Below are positions 7,648 through 17,495 of a DNA stretch of 20,365 nucleotides, one piece after another (position 1 is the first letter of the stretch; every line of letters begins with the position of its first letter). The translations under genes were made by a program, and so were the position numbers. Under the pieces are notes generated by a model, which did not search any database, had not been told where the DNA came from, and saw only the letters and a program-made list of their open reading frames with translations. Source of the stretch: a virus; the IMG/VR virus record IMGVR_UViG_3300029319_000651, positions 1 through 20,365 of that record. One strand, written 5' to 3'.

Positions 7648-9228
7648 ATGGCATTACTAAATCAAACTCAAAGAGAATATTATCAAGGCGAAGATTATGG
7701 TAGCTATCAATTTAGCTCTTTACGAGATATTATAAATCAATTTATGGTTGCTTATGTTGGTGAGGGTAAAATTATAAGCAAAGCAAGTAAAACAGACGTT
7801 AGTTTTCATGCTCAAAGAGCAATGCAAGAATTATCGTTTGATACGTTTAAATCTATAAAATCTCAAGAAATAGAATTACCACCTTCTTTAACAATGATAT
7901 TACCTCATGATTATGTTAACTATACTTGTTTAGCTTTTGTAGATAATGCTGGTATTAAACATAGATTATATCCAGTTAACAAAACTTCTAATCCATTTTC
8001 AATAGCACAGGAACCTGATGGTACTTATGAGTTTTCAGATGACGTAGAGTTGTTGTTAGGAAATAGTTTTGCAAGCGCTCAAGGTAGAATACATCCAAGA
8101 TGGAAAAAAACACATTTAAGCAACGTTCAAAGAAATGGAAACAGTTCAGCACCGTCTGGTTATTTAGGTTTTGGTGGTGGTTTTAATATAGAATCAGATG
8201 CTACTTTAGAAGCGTTAAAATTTACTCACGTTTCACAACCTATAAATCCTGTTAATAATCTAGATCATGATGGTAGAGTTTTGTCTTGCTGGCAAAAACT
8301 TGACGTGTCTAATATGAGTACATTAAGAATATCTGGTACTGTAGATGTTTTTAACAATACGTCTACTCAAGCTACTGCCGATGCTGTTAGTCATAGTCAA
8401 AACGTACCTGATGGTAGAGTTATAATAGGTATTCAAACAACACCTGGTGTTAATAATACTAAAACAAAAGGTACACCACAGCAAATAAATAATAATCCAA
8501 ATTTTATTAGTAAAAACACTATTGATCCAGATCTTGGTTTTATGGAATATACTTCAGACGGAACGCAACAATTAGATGTAGACGTTTCTAATCATAGTGT
8601 AGTTTATTTTATAATTAATAGTTATGTAGAGGTTAGTACATCTGAAACTCTTGCTGATGGTGTTATAGGAACAACTTTACCAACTCAACACACTTTTGTT
8701 AATACTATTTCAGAGGTTTCTGCTGTTAACGGTTTATCTACAGTAGATTTATTACCTAGAGATTTACAAACAAATGATTCTATAACTTGGGAAAGATATA
8801 AATCACACAAGCCAAATGATGATATGAATAGGTATGACGATGGTACTTATGATTTAGTTTCTGGCGAAAGATATGGTCTTGATCCTCAGTACGCTCAAAT
8901 AAACGGATCTTTTTATATTGATAATTTAAAAGGTTTAATAAACTTTAGTTCTAATGTAGGTGGTAAAACAGTTATATTAGATTATATAAGTGACGGTTTA
9001 GGTACAGAAGAAGAAATGCAAGTACATAAATTTGCACAAGAAGCGTTATACATGCATATAATGTATGCTATTTTATCTACAAGAGCTAATATACCAGAAT
9101 ATATAGTTAGAAGATATAAAAAAGAAAAGTTTGCTGCTACTAGAAAAGCAAAGCTAAGACTATCAAATATTAAATTAGAAGAAATAACACAAGTACTTAG
9201 AGGAAAATCTAAGTGGATAAAACACTAA
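7648..9228 (+). CDS. Tail tubular / connector ring protein with inserted beta-sandwich domain
   Basis: This 526-residue protein has two conserved-looking halves. Residues 15-120 contain SLRDIINQFMVAYVGEGKII, DVSFHAQRAMQELSFDT and LPPSLTMILPHDYVNYTCLA. Residues 369-526 contain YGLDPQYAQINGSFYID, VILDYISDGLG, and a helical basic end with IPEYIVRRYKKEKFAATRKA then VLRGKSKWIKH. I link this pattern to tail-tubular/gp4-like connector proteins of short-tailed Bacteroidota phages. Between the halves, residues about 175-368 are Gly/Asn/Thr/Ser-rich strands (VDVFNNTST, GRVIIGIQTTPGV, SVVYFIINSYVEVS) that look like an added jelly-roll domain. It would sit on the outside of the ring and could contact a partner or the host surface. 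The giant tail gene follows after 3 bases. The role is inferred from motifs and position. Confidence 0.75.
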   Translation: MALLNQTQREYYQGEDYGSYQFSSLRDIINQFMVAYVGEGKIISKASKTDVSFHAQRAMQELSFDTFKSIKSQEIELPPSLTMILPHDYVNYTCLAFVDNAGIKHRLYPVNKTSNPFSIAQEPDGTYEFSDDVELLLGNSFASAQGRIHPRWKKTHLSNVQRNGNSSAPSGYLGFGGGFNIESDATLEALKFTHVSQPINPVNNLDHDGRVLSCWQKLDVSNMSTLRISGTVDVFNNTSTQATADAVSHSQNVPDGRVIIGIQTTPGVNNTKTKGTPQQINNNPNFISKNTIDPDLGFMEYTSDGTQQLDVDVSNHSVVYFIINSYVEVSTSETLADGVIGTTLPTQHTFVNTISEVSAVNGLSTVDLLPRDLQTNDSITWERYKSHKPNDDMNRYDDGTYDLVSGERYGLDPQYAQINGSFYIDNLKGLINFSSNVGGKTVILDYISDGLGTEEEMQVHKFAQEALYMHIMYAILSTRANIPEYIVRRYKKEKFAATRKAKLRLSNIKLEEITQVLRGKSKWIKH

Positions 9229-9231
9229 TAT

Positions 9232-12200
9232 ATGCCGGAGATTAAAAACACTTTTACTCAAGGTAAGATGAATAAAGACCTTGATGAAAGACTTATACCT
9301 AATGGTCAGTATAGAGAAGCTCTTAATGTTAAGGTTTCTGTATCAGATGAATCTGATGTTGGTACAGTTCAGAATATATTAGGTAATGAGCGTTTAGATA
9401 GTATAATTCCAGCAGGTTTTAAATGTATAGGTAGTATATCTAATGAAAAAACAAATAAACTTTATTGGTTTGTTACAAAACCTAATTTAATAGATGCTAT
9501 AGTTCAATATGATTTAGAAAATAGTAATGTTGAGTTAGTTTTAGTAGACACAAAACAAGATACTTTAAAGTTTACAGAAAAGATAATAACTGGTATAAAT
9601 ATTATAGATAACTTATTATTTTTTACAGACGGTTATAATGAGCCTAAAAAAATAAACATAGACTCTTGTATAGCTGGAACAACAACTACAGATCTTAATT
9701 TAGCAACTCACACTGAGTTAATTGTTGATGGTGATAATAAAGGTGATATAAACGAAAGTCACATTACAGTTATACGTAAAAATCCTAAATCTCAACTTGA
9801 CGTAATAATAAACAAACCTACCGGGCAAACGTCAACTAAATTATTCGAAAAAATATTCCCAAGATTTTCTTACAGATATAAATACCAAGACGGTGAATAC
9901 TCTGCTTTTGGTCCTTTTACAGATGTTGTTTTTAATGCTCTGTATAACGAAGACTATAGTCAAGACGATGCTTATTCTTCTGTAGAGTCTTATAATACCG
10001 CTATGGTAAATAATATAAAGTCTGTAGAATTAAAAAATTTCGTAACAAGTCATACACCTAAAGACGTTGTTCAAATAGAAATACTTTATAAACAAGAAGG
10101 TAGCAATGTTGTTTTTTCTATAAAAAAAATAAACTATGATACTGATCCATCATCTGATTGGACTAACAACTCTTGTCTTATAGAATCAGAGAGTATATAT
10201 TCTGCAATACCTGAAAATCAAATATTAAGAGTTTTTGATGCTGTTCCTACTAAAGCATTAGCACAAGAAATAACAGGTAATAGATTAATTTATGGTAATT
10301 ATACACAAGGACACAGCTTGTTAAATCCTTTTGGTAATACTACTACAGCTGACTTTTTCAAAGCAGATTATGGTGTTAGAAATATAAAAAAATCTTTTAA
10401 CGATGGTGGTATACAGTCTGTAAAATCACAAAGAAAATATCAAGTTGGTTTTGTTTTAGGTGATAAGTATGGAAGAGAAACACCTGTGTTTACTTCTGAC
10501 GATGGTTTTGTAGAGATACCTTGGTATAATTATGAAAAATCTGATATTGGCTTATCTGCTAGTCAAACGTTACAAATAACAGCAAGATCTGGTTTAGGTA
10601 TAACTTCACCACAAGCAGCACCTCCTCATTGGGCAGAATATTATAAGTATTATATAAAAGAAACTTCTAGTGAGTACTATAATCTAATAATGGACAAGGC
10701 TTACATACCTTCAAGATTAAATGTTTTTGATAATGAAGAAGATCATGTTTGGATTACTTTTCCATCGTCTGATAGAAATAAAGTTTCAGAAGAAGATTAT
10801 TTAATACTAAAAAAATTAGTTGGTGGTAACGAAGAGCAAGTAAGTTTAGAAAATAAATTTAAAATATTAGCTATAGATAATGAAGCGCCTGATCAAATAA
10901 AATTTGATTATTTATCTTTAGGTTTAGCAACTCAAAACACAGCAGGTGTTACTAGTTTTTTAACTAACTCTACTAGTGGTTTAATGAGAGACGCTACGTA
11001 TAGAATAGATCAAGAAACAGATATGGTTTATGTCAGAAGAGACGCTTGGATTAATGATTGCGCTGGTGGTTCTTTAACAGATGATGGTGATAATGAAAAC
11101 ATGTACGTTAACAATATGTATATGTCTTTTGAAAACCGTGTTGACAATGTAGAAACTTCAGAAAAATATAAAGTAGTTTCTATACTTTTTGTTAACGATA
11201 ATTATCAAGTTAAACTTAATAGAAAAATAACACTAAAAGACGCTCAACTAGCTGATGTAAACGGTGTAGCAAATGATACGACTAACGGTTTAAAAGCTGA
11301 TTTAGTTTTAAAGTTTGAAAGAAAAGAACAAAAAGATTTAGATGAGTTTTCAGGTAAATTTTTTGTAAAAATAGTAGCTAGTAGAGCTGCTGTAAACAAT
11401 ATTGAATATAACGCACAACCAGATTTAACTTCTCAATTTATAGTTAGTATTAAAAAACCTATAAGGTGGTATGTTGAAAGTGCTGATGGTGGAAGTAATC
11501 CAACTACTGGTTTGATAAACGGTAGTTATCCAACACTTAGCACAGCTAATAAATTAGACGTTATAAACGGTGGTGCTACTTTAACAAATACAGAAGTTGC
11601 TTGGGCTTCAGTAATGACACAAAACTCAGGCTACGCTGGTTCTAATTATGACGGTGATTCAAGAACATTTTTTATAGATAACGCTTATTTTGTAGCTGGC
11701 CAGATAGATGACAATAACTATGCTAGACAGTCTGGGCAAACTTATAGAGGTTCAGGTGTACAGTATTATCCAGAGCCTGTTTGGGACGGAAGTGATCCTG
11801 CTAGAGGTTGGACAACTAATGCAGGATCATTTTATTATAACACATCTACTTCAACAGGATACGTTTTTGATACAAAACCTTTATATTATAATCTTCAAGT
11901 TGGAAGTACGGGTGAAATAGTTGTTAATAAAGATATTAATGGTCTAGAAGGTTATGTGCAAACTACAGGGCCAAGTCATACTGCTAGTGATCATGAAGGA
12001 TATAGAGTTTGGTTAAAAGGTAAAATACAAGATCGTTTTGATTTTGATTATACAGTATATAGTCAACAAGACGGTAAACACTATTTACACTTATCATTTT
12101 TAGGTCCTGGTGTTGATTTACATAGCGGCTTTGCACCTCTTGGTATAACAACAACCTCGCCTTTAGTAGGGCCTGGAAGTATTGCTGATAATTTACAAGG

Positions 12201-15200
12201 TATATGGGGTGGTGGTTATTTTTCTGAAAACGGAAAAACATTATTTATGGAAGGTAACTATGATGCTAATGGAGATGCTTTGTTTGATCCACCAGCACCT
12301 GGTGTTGGTCAAGGTTATGATAATTTTTATAAAGATCAACACGAAAATCAATGGAACCCAGCTTATCCTGAAAGTGAAGACACAGATGGTGCTATAAGAG
12401 ATTTTGTAAATAATTTAAAAAAGAATAGTAAGTTTAAATTTTCAAACGATACTAACGATACTGTAATAACAATAGTAAGTGATGTTCAAACAAAAAAATT
12501 ATACAACCATACCCCTTGGAGAGCTTATAAAGCTTGGGATGGTGTATCTACTAATAACAACGGTACAAACGTAGTTTCTGCTAATATAGTACTTGGTGGT
12601 AATAGTGTTGAAGAAGCTGCTGTTGCTTGGGTTCAAGATACTAGTGATCCCGTAAAGCTTACTACGTTAAAAAATAGAATAGAAAACTTTGGTAAAAGAA
12701 ATAATAGAAGAATATGTTATATATTTGAAATAGATCAAGATATAACTAGTTTGTTAGGTGATACTAATCTTCTTGATGCTAATGGAGACGGAAGCAGTCC
12801 TTTAGTAGATATAGAATTTTTATCAAAAGATCCAAATATATTAACTGGTAAACTTAGAGATGTAGCAGCTATATGGGAAACAGAACCAAAAATTGATGAA
12901 GGTTTAGATATATACTACGAAGCTAGCTCAGCATATCCTTTTGTAGTAAATGAAGATACTAACGAGCTTTTAGCACCTGTTGGTTCTAGAGTTGAAATAT
13001 TAAATTTAGAAGAAGCTAGAGTTGGTGAAGTAATTGTAGATGAAGATATATTTGTTCAAGAGTGGTTAACTGGCACTAAAGTTTCTTTAACTAGTGGCTT
13101 TAACGTAAGAGATGCTAGTGGATCTACTATTGATTACGATGGTAAACAAATTAGGTTTTATAAAGATGATGGAAGTTTTGTAACTTTAAGAATTAAACCT
13201 ACTCCAAATTTTCAAAGTAATACAGTTGCGATTTTTGATGTTGATCCTACTATAGATGCTAGCTTAGAACAAGGTTTAAGCTGGAATAATTGTTTTTCAT
13301 TTGGTAATGGTATAGAGTCTAATAGAATAAGAGATGATTTTAACGCGCCACAAATTACTAACGGTGTTAAAGCTTCTATAACGTTAGAACAAGATTATAA
13401 AGAAGAACATAGAAAAAGTGGTTTAATATTTTCTGGTATTTACAACTCAACATCAAGCGTAAATAATCTTAATCAATTTATACAGGCTGAAAAAATAACT
13501 AAAGATTTAAACCCTACATACGGTAGTATACAGAAATTATTTCAAAGAAGAATTAGTTTAGTTGCTTTCTGTGAAGATAGAGTTGTTAGTATAACTTCTA
13601 ATAAAGACTCTCTTTTTAACGCAGACGGTAATCCTCAGCTTATATCTTCAACAAACGTTTTAGGTGATGCAACACCTTTTGTTGGTGATTATGGTATAAG
13701 TAAAAACCCTGAATCATTTGCTAAAGAAAGTTATAGAGCTTATTTTACAGACAAACAAAGAGGTGCTGTTCTAAGATTATCAATGGATGGTTTGACGCCT
13801 ATATCTGAAGCTGGTATGGCTGACTTCTTTAGAGATAATTTAAAACTTACAGATCAATTAATAGGTAGTTATGATAATTATAATAAGTATTATAACTTAA
13901 CAATAAGTGATAGATTACCTACTCCTAATTTAATTTCAAACGGTACTATTACTGATGGTACTCAATCGGTGCTAGCCACAAACGCTAACCGTATATTAAA
14001 CGGTAGTGTTAACGGTACTACGCTTCAATTTCCAACTATAGATATGTCTGTAGATAATGTAACTGATAATTCTACTTTAGACAGTCAAGCTATTATAGCT
14101 AATTTTGCTGAAATACCACAATACAGTATAGTGCCAGAAACTTTTACAGTTATACCACCTACACAAAGTACTTTTTTAACTTTTAGTACCACTAGTTTTA
14201 ATTTAATTTCTGCTAGCTTTACAGATCCAACTCAAAATCCTTTCTATGGAACTGGAACTGGTAATCATGTACATAGAACATATCACATATATAGAAACTA
14301 TACTAGTAATTACGTAAGTAACGGTGTTCAACAAGGAAACCTTGGTAATTCTGTTAGTACTTTTCCAACGCCAGGTTATGGAGGTTTCGGCCCTTATAAC
14401 TATAATTCTAAAAGTGCTAATTGGTATACAGGGCTTAGTCCACAGTTTCCTACCCAAAACGTAGGAGCAAGTGAGGATATTTTTTGGAATCATACTTCTG
14501 ATTTATACAATAGTCAAACACCGCCAGGTAATGAAGCACCGTTTGGCGTAACTTCTTCTAATGATAATCCTTGGTTTAATACAGACGACGGAGATAATCA
14601 TGGTCTTGGCGCTTGTTTTGACAGTACAGACGTTGGTGGTCAAGCGATAATACTACCTGGTGTTCACATACCAGACGGAGGAACACCAAACACTTCAACA
14701 CTTACTCAAGCTGTTAAAGATAAATATCCTGCAGCTACGGATTTAACAATATTTAATGGTGAAGAAATTAAAATTACATTTTATTTTAGAAATGGTTATA
14801 ACGAAGCTTCTGGAAGTACAGACAATGATAGATCTATTTATCTAGAACTTATTGATGGTAGCTCAGGTACGTTTAATACTGACGGTGTTTACACGGGTTA
14901 TACAGCTTTAAGTGATAGTAATGTTTGGGACACAACAACTGGTAGTGGATTTACTGACACTAATTTCTCAACAACACACGGTAGTCCTGGTTCTAGTACT
15001 TATGAAGTTGGTTATGCAGATGGTTCAGCAAGTTATAATTTTCCTGTAATAAGCAATAACAACAATGTGTTTCATGAAATATTTTTTAAATTTACTGACG
15101 GTACAGAAGACGAAAGTATAGTTATTGATAATTTACAAGTGCTTCTTAGACCAAATAGTACTGATAATAATCATACTGATTTGTATGGTGCTATTTCTAG

Positions 15201-17493
15201 TGTAAGTATTACAAAAGTTCATAGAGTAACCGATGTTGATACTTTTACTTCAGGTTCTACAACTGCTAACGGTGATGGAATACCTTCGCAAACAATACCT
15301 GCTTTTGCAACTGTTAGGCATGGAGTTGATAATTGGGACGAAGCTTCTACTTATATTACTCCGCAAAGTATAGCTACTTATGGAAATACTTTTTGGCCTC
15401 CTGCAACTATTACTGAAACTGTAACTCACAATGGTAATGTTATTAACATAAACTACGAAGCGCCTCCCGGTACAGTTGCTGATGTTTCTGGTTATGGTTT
15501 AACTACTTTAGGCCCTACAGATAATGGAACTGTTGTTTACAACGATGGAACTGGTGGTGCTGGTATGTACGGTACTTATACTACACCTGTATATACGTCA
15601 AATAATTATGGTGGTACTTCAGATTATAATTTTGTATTTGGTCAAAACCCACCATCACCTAGTTATCATGGAACTTCATTAATTAATGACGAAATAAAAA
15701 CTAATATAAGTGGTAATAGTATAGTAGAACAAGTGCATTATGATTTTATAGAAGATAATTGGTATGTAATAGATTTATTATATACTGGCGGTGTTTTTAG
15801 TTCTGGTACACCTGCTATTGAATTAAAACTACCTGTTGATCAAGTAAACGGTGTACAAGCCGTGTTTACACCTCAACAAGTTGATGATTTTTATTCTACA
15901 ACAACAAACATTTACAGATGTTTATTTCAAGCTACAGCTGCAAATGGTTGGAATGCTTCAACTTCTGATTATATAAGAATAGAAACTACTGATGCAGAAA
16001 TTACTATTACAGACATATATGTAGCAGATATTACACAAAGCTATCAAGGTGGTACTGCGCCTAACTGGAATATAAATGGTATTACTCAACCTGTAAATTA
16101 CTTTAGTGTACCAGAAATTTATGTTGACAATACAGATGGGTTTGTGTTTACAGAAAATTCTACATCAGCACAAAACGTTAGACAATTATTACCTAATTTA
16201 CCACAAACTACTGACGGTTATATATTAGAGTTTGAAATAAAAAACAATGCGCTTCATACTCAAATCAATGGTAATAATTCTTATGGTGAATTTAAAGTTA
16301 CTGTTAGTAATGGTACTAGTAATTTTAGAGCTGAATTAGATGCTGGTGGTTCTAGTAACAATGGTATATGGACAATAGAAGCTAAGTTAGGTACTGTTGG
16401 AACTAATAATATATCTCAAAACGGTGTAGTAGTAGGTAGCACTATAGTAGCTGCACAGCCAGCGTTTAGTGGTATAGAGTTTACTCAATTACCAAATCCA
16501 AATAAAATAATGGTAGGTAGTGTTGATAATATTAGCTTAATAGATAAAACAAATTACTTTTTAAGCGGTGGATCAGTTGATAGCTTTGCAATAACAGGTT
16601 TCGATCCTCTTTTCAACGATTATATTGACTTTAACGTTGTACCTGGTAGTGTACCACCTAATGGACAAATTTCTTTTAACAATGCGCCTAGATTAGCACC
16701 TAGAGTTCAAATTGAACAACTTATAAGTGGTAATTTAAACACTGGTAACACTTACAAATTACAGTTTAATCATCTTTCTGTTAGTGGAGATATAAAAGGT
16801 TATTATTTTAATAACGCTGGAGAAGGTTTTAGATTTACAGTACCTGCAGGAGATGGTACTTATACTATGAATCATGAAATTGGTGATCATACTATTGACA
16901 ATGCTGCTAACGAGCTTAGCAATACTTTTGTTATATATGCAGATGACGATGTTGAGTCTAGCGGTATTATAGATAATATTTTATTACAACAAGTTTTTAC
17001 AGGTTTAGAAACAAAAACAGTTAGTTATAGTGAAAAAGTTAGAGGTTGGGTAAGTTTTAAATCATTTGTGTTAGAGCAAGGTACTAGTTTAGCAAATAAT
17101 TATTATACTTTTTATGAAGGTGGTTTATATTTGCATAATTCAGAAAATGAACCAAGAAATAATTTTTACGGTATACAGTATAATTCTTCTATAACAGCTG
17201 TTTTAAACGATTCACCATCTGTTGTCAAATATTTCAACACGTTAAACTACGAGGGTAGTCAATCAGAAGTAGTTGCAGGAAATATTAATTCTGGCTTTGA
17301 AGTTTATAACGAAAATGCTAAAGATGGTTGGCTTGTAGATTATATACAAACTGATAAACAAAGAGGTAGTGTAAAAGAGTTTATAGAGAAAGAAGGTAAG
17401 TGGTTTAATTATATAAAAGGAGACGATACAGATTTAGATACAGGTTCTTTAAGCTTTCAAGGTCTTGGTGTTGTTAAAAACGTAACAGTATAA
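9232..17493 (+). CDS. Giant tail stabilization / hub protein with jelly-roll array
   Basis: At 2,753 residues this is the largest gene in the window. Residues 12-52 (KMNKDLDERLIPNGQYREAL, then SDVGTVQNILGN) match the start of a tail stabilization-type family common in crAss-like and marine phages. Residues about 60-145 show propeller-like strands (NKLYWFV, LLFFTDGYNEPKKINID). Further core signatures are YRYKYQDGEYSAFGPFT (about 214-230), YQVGFVLGDKYGRETPVFT (403-421), AIWETEPKIDEGLDIYYEAS (1213-1232), and TDKQRGAVLRLSMDGLTPIS near 1506. The closing core runs from SEKVRGWVSFKSF (about 2600) to EKEGKWFNYIKG near the end. About 1,000 residues between these cores (1565-2590) are Thr/Asn/Gly-rich beta modules, several ending in an IDN-type strand. 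A Ca2+-loop-like DANGDGSSPLVD lies at 1182-1193. The probable role is the tail hub or muzzle, with host-binding modules. No enzyme motif is seen. Confidence 0.8.
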   Translation: MPEIKNTFTQGKMNKDLDERLIPNGQYREALNVKVSVSDESDVGTVQNILGNERLDSIIPAGFKCIGSISNEKTNKLYWFVTKPNLIDAIVQYDLENSNVELVLVDTKQDTLKFTEKIITGINIIDNLLFFTDGYNEPKKINIDSCIAGTTTTDLNLATHTELIVDGDNKGDINESHITVIRKNPKSQLDVIINKPTGQTSTKLFEKIFPRFSYRYKYQDGEYSAFGPFTDVVFNALYNEDYSQDDAYSSVESYNTAMVNNIKSVELKNFVTSHTPKDVVQIEILYKQEGSNVVFSIKKINYDTDPSSDWTNNSCLIESESIYSAIPENQILRVFDAVPTKALAQEITGNRLIYGNYTQGHSLLNPFGNTTTADFFKADYGVRNIKKSFNDGGIQSVKSQRKYQVGFVLGDKYGRETPVFTSDDGFVEIPWYNYEKSDIGLSASQTLQITARSGLGITSPQAAPPHWAEYYKYYIKETSSEYYNLIMDKAYIPSRLNVFDNEEDHVWITFPSSDRNKVSEEDYLILKKLVGGNEEQVSLENKFKILAIDNEAPDQIKFDYLSLGLATQNTAGVTSFLTNSTSGLMRDATYRIDQETDMVYVRRDAWINDCAGGSLTDDGDNENMYVNNMYMSFENRVDNVETSEKYKVVSILFVNDNYQVKLNRKITLKDAQLADVNGVANDTTNGLKADLVLKFERKEQKDLDEFSGKFFVKIVASRAAVNNIEYNAQPDLTSQFIVSIKKPIRWYVESADGGSNPTTGLINGSYPTLSTANKLDVINGGATLTNTEVAWASVMTQNSGYAGSNYDGDSRTFFIDNAYFVAGQIDDNNYARQSGQTYRGSGVQYYPEPVWDGSDPARGWTTNAGSFYYNTSTSTGYVFDTKPLYYNLQVGSTGEIVVNKDINGLEGYVQTTGPSHTASDHEGYRVWLKGKIQDRFDFDYTVYSQQDGKHYLHLSFLGPGVDLHSGFAPLGITTTSPLVGPGSIADNLQGIWGGGYFSENGKTLFMEGNYDANGDALFDPPAPGVGQGYDNFYKDQHENQWNPAYPESEDTDGAIRDFVNNLKKNSKFKFSNDTNDTVITIVSDVQTKKLYNHTPWRAYKAWDGVSTNNNGTNVVSANIVLGGNSVEEAAVAWVQDTSDPVKLTTLKNRIENFGKRNNRRICYIFEIDQDITSLLGDTNLLDANGDGSSPLVDIEFLSKDPNILTGKLRDVAAIWETEPKIDEGLDIYYEASSAYPFVVNEDTNELLAPVGSRVEILNLEEARVGEVIVDEDIFVQEWLTGTKVSLTSGFNVRDASGSTIDYDGKQIRFYKDDGSFVTLRIKPTPNFQSNTVAIFDVDPTIDASLEQGLSWNNCFSFGNGIESNRIRDDFNAPQITNGVKASITLEQDYKEEHRKSGLIFSGIYNSTSSVNNLNQFIQAEKITKDLNPTYGSIQKLFQRRISLVAFCEDRVVSITSNKDSLFNADGNPQLISSTNVLGDATPFVGDYGISKNPESFAKESYRAYFTDKQRGAVLRLSMDGLTPISEAGMADFFRDNLKLTDQLIGSYDNYNKYYNLTISDRLPTPNLISNGTITDGTQSVLATNANRILNGSVNGTTLQFPTIDMSVDNVTDNSTLDSQAIIANFAEIPQYSIVPETFTVIPPTQSTFLTFSTTSFNLISASFTDPTQNPFYGTGTGNHVHRTYHIYRNYTSNYVSNGVQQGNLGNSVSTFPTPGYGGFGPYNYNSKSANWYTGLSPQFPTQNVGASEDIFWNHTSDLYNSQTPPGNEAPFGVTSSNDNPWFNTDDGDNHGLGACFDSTDVGGQAIILPGVHIPDGGTPNTSTLTQAVKDKYPAATDLTIFNGEEIKITFYFRNGYNEASGSTDNDRSIYLELIDGSSGTFNTDGVYTGYTALSDSNVWDTTTGSGFTDTNFSTTHGSPGSSTYEVGYADGSASYNFPVISNNNNVFHEIFFKFTDGTEDESIVIDNLQVLLRPNSTDNNHTDLYGAISSVSITKVHRVTDVDTFTSGSTTANGDGIPSQTIPAFATVRHGVDNWDEASTYITPQSIATYGNTFWPPATITETVTHNGNVININYEAPPGTVADVSGYGLTTLGPTDNGTVVYNDGTGGAGMYGTYTTPVYTSNNYGGTSDYNFVFGQNPPSPSYHGTSLINDEIKTNISGNSIVEQVHYDFIEDNWYVIDLLYTGGVFSSGTPAIELKLPVDQVNGVQAVFTPQQVDDFYSTTTNIYRCLFQATAANGWNASTSDYIRIETTDAEITITDIYVADITQSYQGGTAPNWNINGITQPVNYFSVPEIYVDNTDGFVFTENSTSAQNVRQLLPNLPQTTDGYILEFEIKNNALHTQINGNNSYGEFKVTVSNGTSNFRAELDAGGSSNNGIWTIEAKLGTVGTNNISQNGVVVGSTIVAAQPAFSGIEFTQLPNPNKIMVGSVDNISLIDKTNYFLSGGSVDSFAITGFDPLFNDYIDFNVVPGSVPPNGQISFNNAPRLAPRVQIEQLISGNLNTGNTYKLQFNHLSVSGDIKGYYFNNAGEGFRFTVPAGDGTYTMNHEIGDHTIDNAANELSNTFVIYADDDVESSGIIDNILLQQVFTGLETKTVSYSEKVRGWVSFKSFVLEQGTSLANNYYTFYEGGLYLHNSENEPRNNFYGIQYNSSITAVLNDSPSVVKYFNTLNYEGSQSEVVAGNINSGFEVYNENAKDGWLVDYIQTDKQRGSVKEFIEKEGKWFNYIKGDDTDLDTGSLSFQGLGVVKNVTV

Positions 17494-17495
17494 AT

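Noticed and set aside
11708-12397. Short open frames on both strands within the giant tail gene
   Set aside because: They are shadows of AT-rich coding sequence with skewed Ile/Leu/Lys composition and no start context.
14203-14493. Minus-strand open frame inside the giant tail gene
   Set aside because: The product has no recognisable motif, lies fully within a long coding frame, and no promoter or leader supports it.
9232-17493. BACON-type domains or a peptidoglycan hydrolase in the giant tail protein
   Set aside because: I looked for BACON-like repeats and for hydrolase or protease catalytic motifs and found none I could defend by eye.
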